Shown here piece after piece: positions 1 to 7,964 of a DNA stretch of 64,000 bases. A program made the position numbers and the translations under genes. The DNA lies in contig DAHUYB010000097.1 of the NCBI GenBank assembly GCA_027315405.1, positions 29,340-93,339 of the forward strand, written 5' to 3'. Below the pieces are notes generated by a model, which made no database searches, had not been told where the DNA came from, and saw only the letters and a list, made by a program, of their open reading frames with translations. Source of the stretch: Gammaproteobacteria bacterium (GTDB lineage Bacteria > Pseudomonadota > Gammaproteobacteria > Natronospirales > REEB76). Each line of letters opens with the position of its first letter. The stretch's first letter is position 1.

Positions 1-986
1 AGGCGTGCTGTCACCAGATCGGCGAGTGCTTGTATATGCTCAGGACGGTCATTGAGCGCCGGAATATAGCGCAGCGTTTCACCGCCCGCCGCCCGGAATG
101 TTTCTGCGTAGCGCAGGGCGATTTCTTCCAGGGTTTCCAGACAATCGGCGGCGAACCCCGGACAGATCACATCCACGGTTTTCACGCCGCCTGCGGCCAA
201 TTCCTGCAGGGTTATATCCGTATACGGCGTAAGCCATTCGGCCTTGCCGAAGCGCGACTGAAAAGTCAGTTGCCAGTCATGCTCCCGCAGTTCCAGTGCG
301 CTTGCCAGTCGGCGTGCGGTCAGTGCGCACTGGTCCGCGTAGGGATCACCCCTGCGCACCACCTGTTTGGGGATGCCGTGGAAGGACATCAACAGCCTCC
401 GCCCGCGGCCATGCTTTTCCCAGTAGTCGCGGACGTTGGCGGCCAGGGCGTTGATATAAGCCGGATGATTGGAATAACCCTCAATGCAGAGGAGCGGCGG
501 CGAGGCCAGGCATTTCAATCGGGCTACAGTGGAACCGACGGTGGCGCGGGCGTACTGAGGATACAGAGGCAACACCACGATGCGGGTGACACCTTCGGCG
601 GCAAGCTCCAGCAGCGCCTCGGGCAGGGAGGGATTGCCGTAACGCATGCCGAGCGCCAGCGGCAGCCCCCTGCCGGTGCGCGTTTCCAATTCCTTGCGAA
701 GCGCCGCTGCAATCGCCCGGCTATACATCAGCAGCGGCGATCCCGCAGGCCTCCAGATGCGCGCGTAGGCTGCGGCGGAGCGTTTCGGCCGTAATGGCAA
801 TACCAATCCATATAGGAGCGGCAACCATATAAGCCGGGGCAGATCCACCACCCAGGGGTCCGAAAGGAACTCGGCGAGATAGCGCCGCAGGGCCGCCGGC
901 GTGGGGGCATCCGGTGTCCCCAGGTTGGTGACCAGCACGCCTGGATGTTGGTCTGCCGCGCTTGATTGTTGTGTGGGTGTTGGCAT
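1..986 (-). CDS. hemH: Ferrochelatase HemH (3' end outside window)
   Basis: Ferrochelatase inserts ferrous iron into protoporphyrin IX in the last step of haem synthesis. The frame reads without interruption from an ATG at 986 to the window edge, giving 329 residues; the family is about 320-370 long, so only a short C-terminus is missing. Visible family motifs are VTNLGTPDAP near the N-terminus, the SFHGIP segment with the catalytic His at about residue 203, QSRFGKAEWL at about 243, and the CPGFAADCLETLEE segment carrying a conserved Glu at about 284. No paralogue or haem cluster is seen nearby. The gene is divergent from mscL. Confidence 0.95.
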   Translation of the reverse strand, partial: MPTPTQQSSAADQHPGVLVTNLGTPDAPTPAALRRYLAEFLSDPWVVDLPRLIWLPLLYGLVLPLRPKRSAAAYARIWRPAGSPLLMYSRAIAAALRKELETRTGRGLPLALGMRYGNPSLPEALLELAAEGVTRIVVLPLYPQYARATVGSTVARLKCLASPPLLCIEGYSNHPAYINALAANVRDYWEKHGRGRRLLMSFHGIPKQVVRRGDPYADQCALTARRLASALELREHDWQLTFQSRFGKAEWLTPYTDITLQELAAGGVKTVDVICPGFAADCLETLEEIALRYAETFRAAGGETLRYIPALNDRPEHIQALADLVTAR

Positions 987-1168
987 CGGAATAAATAAAT
1001 TAAAGTGTGGGTGATTATGGCATGAGCATGCCGTACTTCGCTCGACCCGGGATCTGACGGGATTTAATTCAGGGAATCTGGCGTATATTTATGTCCGATC
1101 CGGATCGTGCCTTTGAAAGAAAACTCTTTGTAGGCTATCGATTTAGATAATCGATAAAGGAGCCAGTC

Positions 1169-1627
1169 ATGTCAGTCATGAAAGATTTTCAGTCCTTCGT
1201 CATGCGCGGCAACGTGGTGGATATGGCCGTGGGTATCATCATCGGCGCGGCCTTCGGCGCTATCGTCAAATCGCTGGTGGATGACGTGATCATGCCGCCC
1301 ATTGGATTGGCACTCGGCAACGTGGATTTTTCCAATCTGTTCGTGGTGCTCAAAAATGGCGCCAAGGCGTCTCCTCCCTATGACACCATCGCGCAAGCGC
1401 ATGCTGCCGGTGCCGTCACCCTCAATTATGGGCTGTTCATCAATACCATCATCAGCTTCATCATCATCGCCACCGCGGTATTCATCCTGATACGTTTCAT
1501 GGCTAGATTGCAGCATGCGATGCATAAGTCGGAAACTGTGGCGCTCACCACCAAGGAATGCCCGCAGTGCTGTTCGAACATCAACATCAACGCCAAGCGC
1601 TGCCCGAACTGCACGTCGAGCGTCTGA
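1169..1627 (+). CDS. mscL: Large-conductance mechanosensitive channel MscL
   Basis: MscL is an inner-membrane homopentameric channel that opens under membrane tension to release solutes during hypo-osmotic shock. The 152-residue product has the family's N-terminal amphipathic helix, a first membrane helix (RGNVVDMAVGIIIGAAFGAIV), a periplasmic loop and a second helix at about 90-115. The start is set by AAAGGAG six bases before the ATG. The C-terminus carries two cysteine pairs (C131/C134 and C145/C148) that look like a small zinc ribbon, a tail seen in many but not all MscL proteins. It stands alone and is followed by a terminator shared with the convergent WYL gene. Confidence 0.96.
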   Translation: MSVMKDFQSFVMRGNVVDMAVGIIIGAAFGAIVKSLVDDVIMPPIGLALGNVDFSNLFVVLKNGAKASPPYDTIAQAHAAGAVTLNYGLFINTIISFIIIATAVFILIRFMARLQHAMHKSETVALTTKECPQCCSNININAKRCPNCTSSV

Positions 1628-1643
1628 TTTGATTATCTGGCAC

Positions 1644-1685
1644 AACAAAAACCCGCCGCTGTTTTACGGCAGCGGGTTTTGTTTT
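1644..1685. terminator. Bidirectional terminator between mscL and the WYL regulator
   Basis: A GC-rich hairpin (ACCCGCCGCTG against a CAGCGGGT arm) is flanked by an A-run on the left and a T-run on the right. It lies between two convergent genes and could end transcripts from both sides. The stem needs a small bulge. Confidence 0.65.
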
Positions 1686-1692
1686 CGGATTT

Positions 1693-2709
1693 CTAAGGTT
1701 TTGCATATCGTGCCAAAGCTCCCTTGAGCGTCCGGGCGATTTCAGAGCGCAGCCGTTTCGGTCCGAGCACTTCGACATATTTGCCCTGACTCAGAATCCA
1801 CCAGCGCAACTGCCAAGTATCGTTGACAGTAGCAGAGACGGTCTTCCAACCCTGATGCTCCTCTTTTACCTGTTGATCATTCGCGAGCGGCGCCTCCTCA
1901 ACATGCCGCGCCAAGTCAGCATGCATTCGAAGTTTCAGACGCAAAGGCTTATCGCTGACTGGAATCTCGAACTCGCCGGCGGCGAGATAGTCATCCAGAT
2001 TGAAGCCTTTGATCCGCGTGGCCAGTCCAGACAATTTTTCTGCGCTGCGCATGCGGTGCAAAGCGTACTGACGCACATCGTCATAGTCCCAGGCAGTGGC
2101 GACCAGGTAATACACCTGATTGACCAGCACCAACCCCAGTGGATTGAGTTCATAAGGTTCACGTGGTTGGCTCGCGTCCACCGGCTGGTAGACCACCCTG
2201 AGGCGCTTGCCTTCGAGCAGCGCATCATAAACCGCTGTTGCCACCGCATCGGATACCTTTGGTGGTATTCGCTGCAAATCCCGCGACGCGACCCGTACCA
2301 AATCCTGCCAGCGCGTGAGAGCGCCATCGGCATGCATCGCAAGTACTGAACCTGCCCGCGTGAAATATCCTTGCAGATGCCGCCGTACTACCGGCGGCAA
2401 CAAATCTTTTGTGTGCAGCTCCATGAGCCGGAAGCTCAAGGCCGTATAGCCATCCATGGCGGGGAATTCGACCCGCTCGGCACCGTTGCCCCAGTACCAA
2501 CCATGTTGACTCCCGCGCTCATCGCATAGGAGGTCAGTAAATTCTTCTTGAAGTTTTACGAGATCGCGCTGAATGCTACGGCGGTGGATGACTTCCCCCG
2601 TCAGGCGGACCTGCTTCTCGATGTCCCGCACGCTGATTCTCCGGGGTGCCGCCGGAATCATCCGCAACATCGTCCATTGCCGCCTCATTACCCCGCTGGC
2701 AATCGTCAT
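1693..2709 (-). CDS. WYL-domain transcriptional regulator
   Basis: WYL proteins are ligand-sensing regulators, often of defence loci (BrxR and CapW are studied examples). The 338-residue product has an N-terminal winged helix-turn-helix (about 10-60, with ISVRDIEKQVRLTG and a recognition region RRSIQRDLVKL), then a WYL domain at about 165-235 (LRVVYQP...YYLVATAWDYDDVRQYALHRM) and a WCX-like C-terminus. A longer reading to 3054 would run through the neighbouring ATPase gene on the other strand; the ATG at 2709 follows AGAGGAG at proper spacing and begins the HTH, so I chose it. The gene is divergent from the tandem-AAA gene, with a palindrome between them that is a likely operator. Confidence 0.88.
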   Translation of the reverse strand: MTIASGVMRRQWTMLRMIPAAPRRISVRDIEKQVRLTGEVIHRRSIQRDLVKLQEEFTDLLCDERGSQHGWYWGNGAERVEFPAMDGYTALSFRLMELHTKDLLPPVVRRHLQGYFTRAGSVLAMHADGALTRWQDLVRVASRDLQRIPPKVSDAVATAVYDALLEGKRLRVVYQPVDASQPREPYELNPLGLVLVNQVYYLVATAWDYDDVRQYALHRMRSAEKLSGLATRIKGFNLDDYLAAGEFEIPVSDKPLRLKLRMHADLARHVEEAPLANDQQVKEEHQGWKTVSATVNDTWQLRWWILSQGKYVEVLGPKRLRSEIARTLKGALARYAKP

Positions 2710-2749
2710 GGCCGAATCTCCTCTTGAAACCGCCTGGTTATGCGTTCTG

Positions 2750-2772
2750 ATCGCGACACGCTTTGTCGCGAT
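2750..2772. promoter_or_regulatory. Palindromic operator in the WYL/AAA divergent region
   Basis: A perfect 9-bp inverted repeat, ATCGCGACA and TGTCGCGAT, is separated by 5 bp (CGCTT). It sits in the 106-bp gap between the divergent WYL regulator and AAA ATPase starts. Long inverted repeats at this location are the known binding sites of WYL repressors such as BrxR. Binding by this WYL protein is inferred. Confidence 0.6.
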
Positions 2773-2815
2773 ACTGGCGCAGGATAGCACTAGGCACACG
2801 CAGAGGAACCCACCC

Positions 2816-4939
2816 ATGAAACGCCGTCGCCGATTCAAAACGGCTCCTGCCATCGGCTTCGACCCAACCAATGGCTGTGAACCGCTTTGCCGCCTATGGG
2901 TATTGCGCATCCTCGCGCTGCCCCAGGTGTACCCCCGTCTGCAGCAGGGCGGCTCATTCCACGATGAGATTCTCTGGGAACAGCTTGGTATGCATCCGGG
3001 ACCGCAACCCAAGGATTGGGAATCGTGCCCCAAACCGCCGCCATTAAAGACCATTCAGCGCGCCTTGGTGAATGCGGAAAAGGCCAAGCCTGGTTTCAGC
3101 GGTCCACTCGCGATCAATCTGCTGCGCCTGCAGCAGGAGCTGGGGGTGTCGGCACTTGAGTGCGAACTGCTCGGATTTTTCATCATCCTGAACAGCATTG
3201 AGTGGCTGGACGTCGCTGCTGACTACTTGGGCACACACCTCAATAACCTGATGGTCTATCAAGCACTCGCCCGCATCCTGCACCGGCCAATCAAGTCCAT
3301 CACCGACGCGCTCGGACCCGATGGCACTTTGCAAAAAGCAGGACTGTTGCGCTTCGATTCCATGGATCGGGGCAGCTTGCTTACCCGCATGGACTTGATG
3401 AACGGGCTTTGGCACGTTCTCAGCACCGAACACTCGAGTCCGGAACGGCTGTTCAGCATGTTCTTCAGACCGGCGCCGGCCCCGAGTCTCACGTTGGCCG
3501 ACTATGCGCACTTGGGCCCCGATGTGGAGATCCTGCGCGCCCTGCTCGCCAATGCGTCCAGCAGTCATACCTCCGGGGTCAATCTCCTGATCTACGGGCC
3601 ACCAGGCAGCGGCAAGACGGAACTGGCACGATTGGTTGCGAAGGAAGCCGGGTTGGCACTGTTTGAAGTCAGCACCGTGGACCAGAGTGGCGATCCGCGG
3701 GCACCTGCCGAACGTTTGCCCGTGTTTCAACTCTGCCAGACCGCGCTCAAGCAGCGCCCACAATGCGCCGTGCTGTTCGACGAGCTTGAGGATGTCTTCC
3801 CGGAGGATTTTGATATCGGGTTCATCGGCACCCTGTCATTGGGGGACAAGCACAAGGCCTGGACCAACCAGGTACTGGAGTCGAACCCGGTACCCGCGAT
3901 CTGGATCAGTAACCGCATCGGTCAGATCGAAGAAGCCTTCCTGCGTCGCTTCAGCTATATCCTGGAACTCGATACCCAGAGCCGCAGCGTGCGCCGGCGC
4001 CTCCTCGCGAACCAGTTCCAGGGCCTGGACGTGAGCGAACACTGGCTGGACCGCCTGGCCGACATACCGCACCTTATGCCAGCGCATACGGCGACCGCCC
4101 TGCGTACAGCACAGATCGCAGGACGAACCTCGGGGCGGGAGACGGAAGTCATCATTGAACGCACCCTGTGCAAGCTGCAGGACGCGTGTGGTCACCGCGT
4201 GCCCAGTCCAAAAGACCGATCCGATGAAGTCCCCTACACGCTTGAGTATCTCAACCCGGATACCGACCTGACTGCGCTCGTCTCGGGGCTCAAACGCCAG
4301 ATCAGCGTCCGGGTGTGTCTATACGGCCCCTCCGGTACCGGCAAAACCGCCTTCGGTAAATACCTCGCCAAGGAACTGGACCGGACACTGTTAGTGCGAC
4401 GGGCCTCGGATTTGCTCGGCATGTATGTCGGTCAATCCGAAAAGAATATCGCCCGCATGTTCCGGGAAGCCGAGCGCCAGGGCGCTGTGTTGATGGTGGA
4501 TGAGGCAGACAGTTTCCTGCGCGAGCGCATGGGTGCTCACCACAGTTGGGAAGTGACGCAGGTTAATGAATTTCTGGTGGGCATGGAGAACTACGGCGGC
4601 CTGTTCATCGCCTGCACCAACTGCATGGATGGTCTCGACCAAGCGGTGTTCCGACGCTTCGATGTCAAGGTCCGCTTCGATGTGCTTACGCTGCCGCAGC
4701 GCCTCGCACTGTTCAACGATATTTTGGCGGTACCGGGCTTGAGTCCCGTCGCTCAGTCCGGACCTTTCGCTGCACAACTTGAAGCTTTAAACGGCCTGAC
4801 ACCGGGCGACTATCTGGCGGCGGTGCGCGGTCTGCGGGCCGCAGGTTCGGTGTCGCCAGAATCATTACTGCGGGCCCTCGATAGAGAGCTCACGCACAAG
4901 CCAGAGTTCAAGAAGCACGCCATCGGTTTTCTCGGGTAA
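2816..4939 (+). CDS. Tandem AAA+ ATPase
   Basis: The 707-residue cytoplasmic protein has a roughly 230-residue N-terminal region without recognised motifs, then two AAA modules. Module 1 has Walker A GPPGSGKT at 261-268 and Walker B AVLFDE near 318-323. Module 2 has Walker A GPSGTGKT at 504-511, Walker B VLMVDEAD at 558-565, and an RRF segment near 613-615 at the arginine-finger position. This is the COG0464 (SpoVK-like) type of remodelling ATPase. The ATG at 2816 has AGAGGAA upstream; longer in-frame readings would overlap the WYL gene. It faces a WYL regulator across an operator and is followed 40 bp later by a small orphan gene, suggesting a regulated two-gene unit. Substrate unknown; a defence or stress role is inference from context. 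Confidence 0.8.
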   Translation: MKRRRRFKTAPAIGFDPTNGCEPLCRLWVLRILALPQVYPRLQQGGSFHDEILWEQLGMHPGPQPKDWESCPKPPPLKTIQRALVNAEKAKPGFSGPLAINLLRLQQELGVSALECELLGFFIILNSIEWLDVAADYLGTHLNNLMVYQALARILHRPIKSITDALGPDGTLQKAGLLRFDSMDRGSLLTRMDLMNGLWHVLSTEHSSPERLFSMFFRPAPAPSLTLADYAHLGPDVEILRALLANASSSHTSGVNLLIYGPPGSGKTELARLVAKEAGLALFEVSTVDQSGDPRAPAERLPVFQLCQTALKQRPQCAVLFDELEDVFPEDFDIGFIGTLSLGDKHKAWTNQVLESNPVPAIWISNRIGQIEEAFLRRFSYILELDTQSRSVRRRLLANQFQGLDVSEHWLDRLADIPHLMPAHTATALRTAQIAGRTSGRETEVIIERTLCKLQDACGHRVPSPKDRSDEVPYTLEYLNPDTDLTALVSGLKRQISVRVCLYGPSGTGKTAFGKYLAKELDRTLLVRRASDLLGMYVGQSEKNIARMFREAERQGAVLMVDEADSFLRERMGAHHSWEVTQVNEFLVGMENYGGLFIACTNCMDGLDQAVFRRFDVKVRFDVLTLPQRLALFNDILAVPGLSPVAQSGPFAAQLEALNGLTPGDYLAAVRGLRAAGSVSPESLLRALDRELTHKPEFKKHAIGFLG

Positions 4940-4979
4940 GACACACACTAACTTTTTTACAACCAGAAGGAGATTGATC

Positions 4980-5291
4980 ATGAGTAACATACGTAAAGGC
5001 ACAATCACGAGTTTTTATTACGGTGCAGAAGAGGCCGCTAACGATCCTTGTACTGTGGCAATGAACGGCACATCAATCGCGGTTACCTACTATGATCCGT
5101 ATGCGGAAAAGGATGTAACCTACAAGGGCAATGCCAGGGGCGCGGGCCACTACGAAGTAGCCCGGGATGATGGCGAAGGCCAAGGAACCTTTCACTGTTT
5201 CGAGAACAGCGAGTTCATCGAGGGATACTGGACCGAAGGCGGTGAAGGTGGCATGTGGGCTATCAAAATAAAGAAAGATAGTCCAGCATGA
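4980..5291 (+). CDS. Small acidic hypothetical protein, partner of the AAA ATPase
   Basis: A 103-residue soluble protein with no signal peptide or membrane helix. It is rich in Gly, Glu and Tyr, and its likely beta-strand pattern (TITSFYYG, SIAVTYYDPY, GHYEVARDDGEGQGTFHCF) suggests a small beta-barrel or sandwich. I do not recognise the family. The ATG at 4980 has a strong AGAAGGAG site six bases upstream and lies 40 bp behind the AAA gene on the same strand, so co-transcription is likely. It could be a substrate adaptor or effector of the ATPase; that is speculation. Confidence 0.7.
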   Translation: MSNIRKGTITSFYYGAEEAANDPCTVAMNGTSIAVTYYDPYAEKDVTYKGNARGAGHYEVARDDGEGQGTFHCFENSEFIEGYWTEGGEGGMWAIKIKKDSPA

Positions 5292-5450
5292 GGCAGTGCT
5301 AAAGCGGTGCAAGGACGCACCGCTCTCTCAAGTCAAGCACATAGATGCTTGATTTGTGGAATCTGCAAAAGCTCAGAAAGGGTTTTTGCAGATATTCTAA
5401 GGTCTCATCAACTCTTGCTATTCATATCGGAGGTAATGAAATATCGTAAG

Positions 5451-6389
5451 TTATCTCTTTCCGTATTTTTGAACGAATGTGACAACGTCCATTAGCATTT
5501 CTTTATACGATTCCTTATCCGCTTTTTTTATTTTCTGCAAAGCGTTCCTCCAGTCTGATAACAAGCCTATTTTAAGGCCATTTATTGCATCTAATCGCTC
5601 GAGCAGTATAATCCCGTGATGCTGTAGTTTTGATGGCGTCTTGAATAGACCATCACATGTAATTGTCCCGTTGTCAAAGTCAGAGAAGCTAATGAGATAT
5701 GTGTTGGGTAAAATATCTGCTGAGAATTCACACTTATCATATTTCTGCTGAACTTTTTTTTCTAATTTGTTATATTCCTTTTCGCCACTTTCAGAAAGTT
5801 CTTTCGTAAACACAATGACCATAATTCCCCGGTCCTTGACGCTTGAGTCCCCTTTGAGCGCGGCAGTGAATAAATCATTTGCGGTACTTTGCTTATTAGA
5901 TATTGGCCTTGTCCTCCGCCGTTCATTCCATGTCTTTTTCGCTTTTTCAATGTCTTTCATTTTTACTGACTGATTTTCCTCCCACTGAGTTTCAAACCAT
6001 GTCTTTGCATTTTTGATGGTTGCCCGATCATCAACAAGCAGAGAAAGCTCATCCCATTTGCTCTGTTCTGCGCCTTCAAGACCGAGACCATTGGCGGAAG
6101 CATTCGCACTGCCGAGCACCATTACACTTTTGCCAATATAGGCTTTAGCGTGGAGTCGACCATTTTGTTTTATTGATTTTGGGTATTGTTTGAATAATTT
6201 TTCAATCTCGGATGGGTTCGTGCCGCCAGAATCGAGGTTTATTATGAATCGAACTTTGCGGCCCGGACAATCCAGACCAAAAGCTCTTATCGCGCCTTCT
6301 CCCCAGAAAGCTACCGCGATATCCAAATCACTTTCTGACTTGACCCACTCAGTAAGTTTCTTATGATCAGTGATCAATTTTATATTCAT
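5451..6389 (-). CDS. Phospholipase D-family nuclease-like protein
   Basis: The 312-residue protein carries one HKD-type motif: LHAKAYIG with H80 and K82, followed by VLGSANAS with S94 and N96. Single-HKD proteins such as Nuc and the BfiI nuclease domain work as dimers and cut DNA or RNA. The first 130 residues match a PLD fold (DLDIAVAFWGEGAI start, INLDSGG strand); the C-terminal 180 residues are Lys-rich and unrecognised. Base composition is much richer in A+T than the flanking core genes, which points to recent transfer. It converges on the AAA/small-protein pair. A restriction or defence nuclease role is plausible but unproven. Confidence 0.75.
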   Translation of the reverse strand: MNIKLITDHKKLTEWVKSESDLDIAVAFWGEGAIRAFGLDCPGRKVRFIINLDSGGTNPSEIEKLFKQYPKSIKQNGRLHAKAYIGKSVMVLGSANASANGLGLEGAEQSKWDELSLLVDDRATIKNAKTWFETQWEENQSVKMKDIEKAKKTWNERRRTRPISNKQSTANDLFTAALKGDSSVKDRGIMVIVFTKELSESGEKEYNKLEKKVQQKYDKCEFSADILPNTYLISFSDFDNGTITCDGLFKTPSKLQHHGIILLERLDAINGLKIGLLSDWRNALQKIKKADKESYKEMLMDVVTFVQKYGKR

Positions 6390-6481
6390 AAAATTCTGCC
6401 TCTATGATCTCTCCAATAGATCTTAGTTCATCGGTAACCATCCGAACATGATTTCCCCCGTGTGATTTGAATCGTGGATAG

Positions 6482-6518
6482 AAAAACCCGCTGCTATTTT
6501 AACAGCAGCAGGGTTTGT
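6482..6518 (-). terminator. Rho-independent terminator of the thiolase gene
   Basis: Read on the minus strand, a CCTGCTGCT/AGCAGCGGG hairpin with an A-rich loop is followed by TTTTTC, just past the thiolase stop codon. Confidence 0.8.
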
Positions 6519-6537
6519 TTGTGACTCAATTAATAAA

Positions 6538-7830
6538 TCAGCGTTCCAAGATGGCGGTCACGCCCATACCGCCGCCGGTGCAGATGGATATCAGCCCGCG
6601 GCCCTTGCCTTTCTGCGCCAGCAACTTGGCGAGTCCCGCGACAATGCGTCCGCCGGTGGCGCCGAACGGATGACCGAGCGCCACGCTGCCGCCTTTTACG
6701 TTCATTTTGCTGCGATCAATGGAGCCGAGCGCGGCTTTGCGACCGAGACGTGTGCGGCAGTAGTCTTCCGACTCCCAGGCCTTGAGCGTGCACAGCACCT
6801 GCGCGGCAAACGCTTCGTGGATCTCGTAGAAATCGAAATCCTGGAGTTTGAGTCCGGCGGTGTCCAGCATCTTCGGAACCGCATAGGTGGGCGCCATCAG
6901 CAGACCTTCGCGGTAAATGTTGCTGATGGAGGAGAAGTCCACCGCCGCTACCGCGAAATGGGTGAGATAGGCCTGCACCGGAATGCCGTGGGCCTTAGCC
7001 CAGTCGTCGCTTGCCAGCAGCACGGCGGAGGCGCCGTCGGTTAGCGGCGTGGAATTGCCGGCGGTGAGCGTACCGCCACCGGTCTTGTCAAAAGCGGGTT
7101 TGAGTTTCGCGAGTTTTTCGAGGCTGGTATCAGCGCGCACATTATTGTCATAGTTTGCGCCGTTGAACGGCACCACCAGATCCGCATAAAAGCCTTCTTT
7201 CCAGGCAGCCGCAGCTTTCATGTGGCTGGCGTAGGCAAGCTCGTCCTGCTCATGCTGGGTAAGCTTCCATTCCTTGGCCATGAGTTCACAGTGCTGGCCC
7301 ATGGACAGACCCGTGCGTGATTCAGTAACCGCCGGGAAATGCGGTTTCAAATCACTCGGACGCCAACGCGAAATCGCCTTGAGACGCTGGCCAAAGGTAC
7401 GGGCGCGATTCAGGTCCAGCAGAATCTGCTGATAGTGACGGCCGAACACGATAGGCACGTCGCTGGCGGAATCCACGCCGGCGGCGATGGCCGATTCCAG
7501 CTCGCCCACGGCGATGCGCGTACCCAGTTCGATCGTGGTTGACAGCGAGGTGGCACAAGCGCGATCCAGATTGTGCGCGGGCGTGTGCGGATGCAGGCCG
7601 CTCGACAAGACCGCTTCGCGCGTCATGCTCCAGTCGCGGGAATGTTTCATCACCGCACCCGCCGCCACATCGCCGAGAATTTCGTTCTTCAGGTTGTAGC
7701 GGTCCACCAGCGCCTTGACGCTGGCACCCAACATCTCCAGATTACCGATGCGCATGTACTCGGTGTTCATGCGGCAGAAAGGAATACGCACGCCGCCGAG
7801 AACGGCGATGGGACGGGGCAATTTGATCAT
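6538..7830 (-). CDS. Acetyl-CoA C-acyltransferase (FadI-like thiolase)
   Basis: Thiolases cleave 3-ketoacyl-CoA with CoA or run the reverse condensation. The 430-residue product has the nucleophile Cys92 in DRACATSLS, the histidine motif GGSVALGHPFGATGGR (His387) and the second Cys417 in SICTGGGMG, so it should be active. Length and the N-terminal VLGGVRIPFCR fit the longer FadI-like group rather than FadA. AGGAG precedes the ATG. It is monocistronic, divergent from the MATE gene, with its own terminator. There is no FadJ-type partner nearby, so its pathway (beta-oxidation or ketone/PHA metabolism) is open. Confidence 0.9.
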   Translation of the reverse strand: MIKLPRPIAVLGGVRIPFCRMNTEYMRIGNLEMLGASVKALVDRYNLKNEILGDVAAGAVMKHSRDWSMTREAVLSSGLHPHTPAHNLDRACATSLSTTIELGTRIAVGELESAIAAGVDSASDVPIVFGRHYQQILLDLNRARTFGQRLKAISRWRPSDLKPHFPAVTESRTGLSMGQHCELMAKEWKLTQHEQDELAYASHMKAAAAWKEGFYADLVVPFNGANYDNNVRADTSLEKLAKLKPAFDKTGGGTLTAGNSTPLTDGASAVLLASDDWAKAHGIPVQAYLTHFAVAAVDFSSISNIYREGLLMAPTYAVPKMLDTAGLKLQDFDFYEIHEAFAAQVLCTLKAWESEDYCRTRLGRKAALGSIDRSKMNVKGGSVALGHPFGATGGRIVAGLAKLLAQKGKGRGLISICTGGGMGVTAILER

Positions 7831-7964
7831 GGAATTCTCCTGTTAAAGCGGCGCGGCGGAACCTGGAGTGGAATTATGATGCCACAGCCCGCAATTACGA
7901 CGCTCCTGATATTATCCACCCGCGGTCAAGCGCGTGCCTATGCGCCGCAGCGTTTCAATAATCT

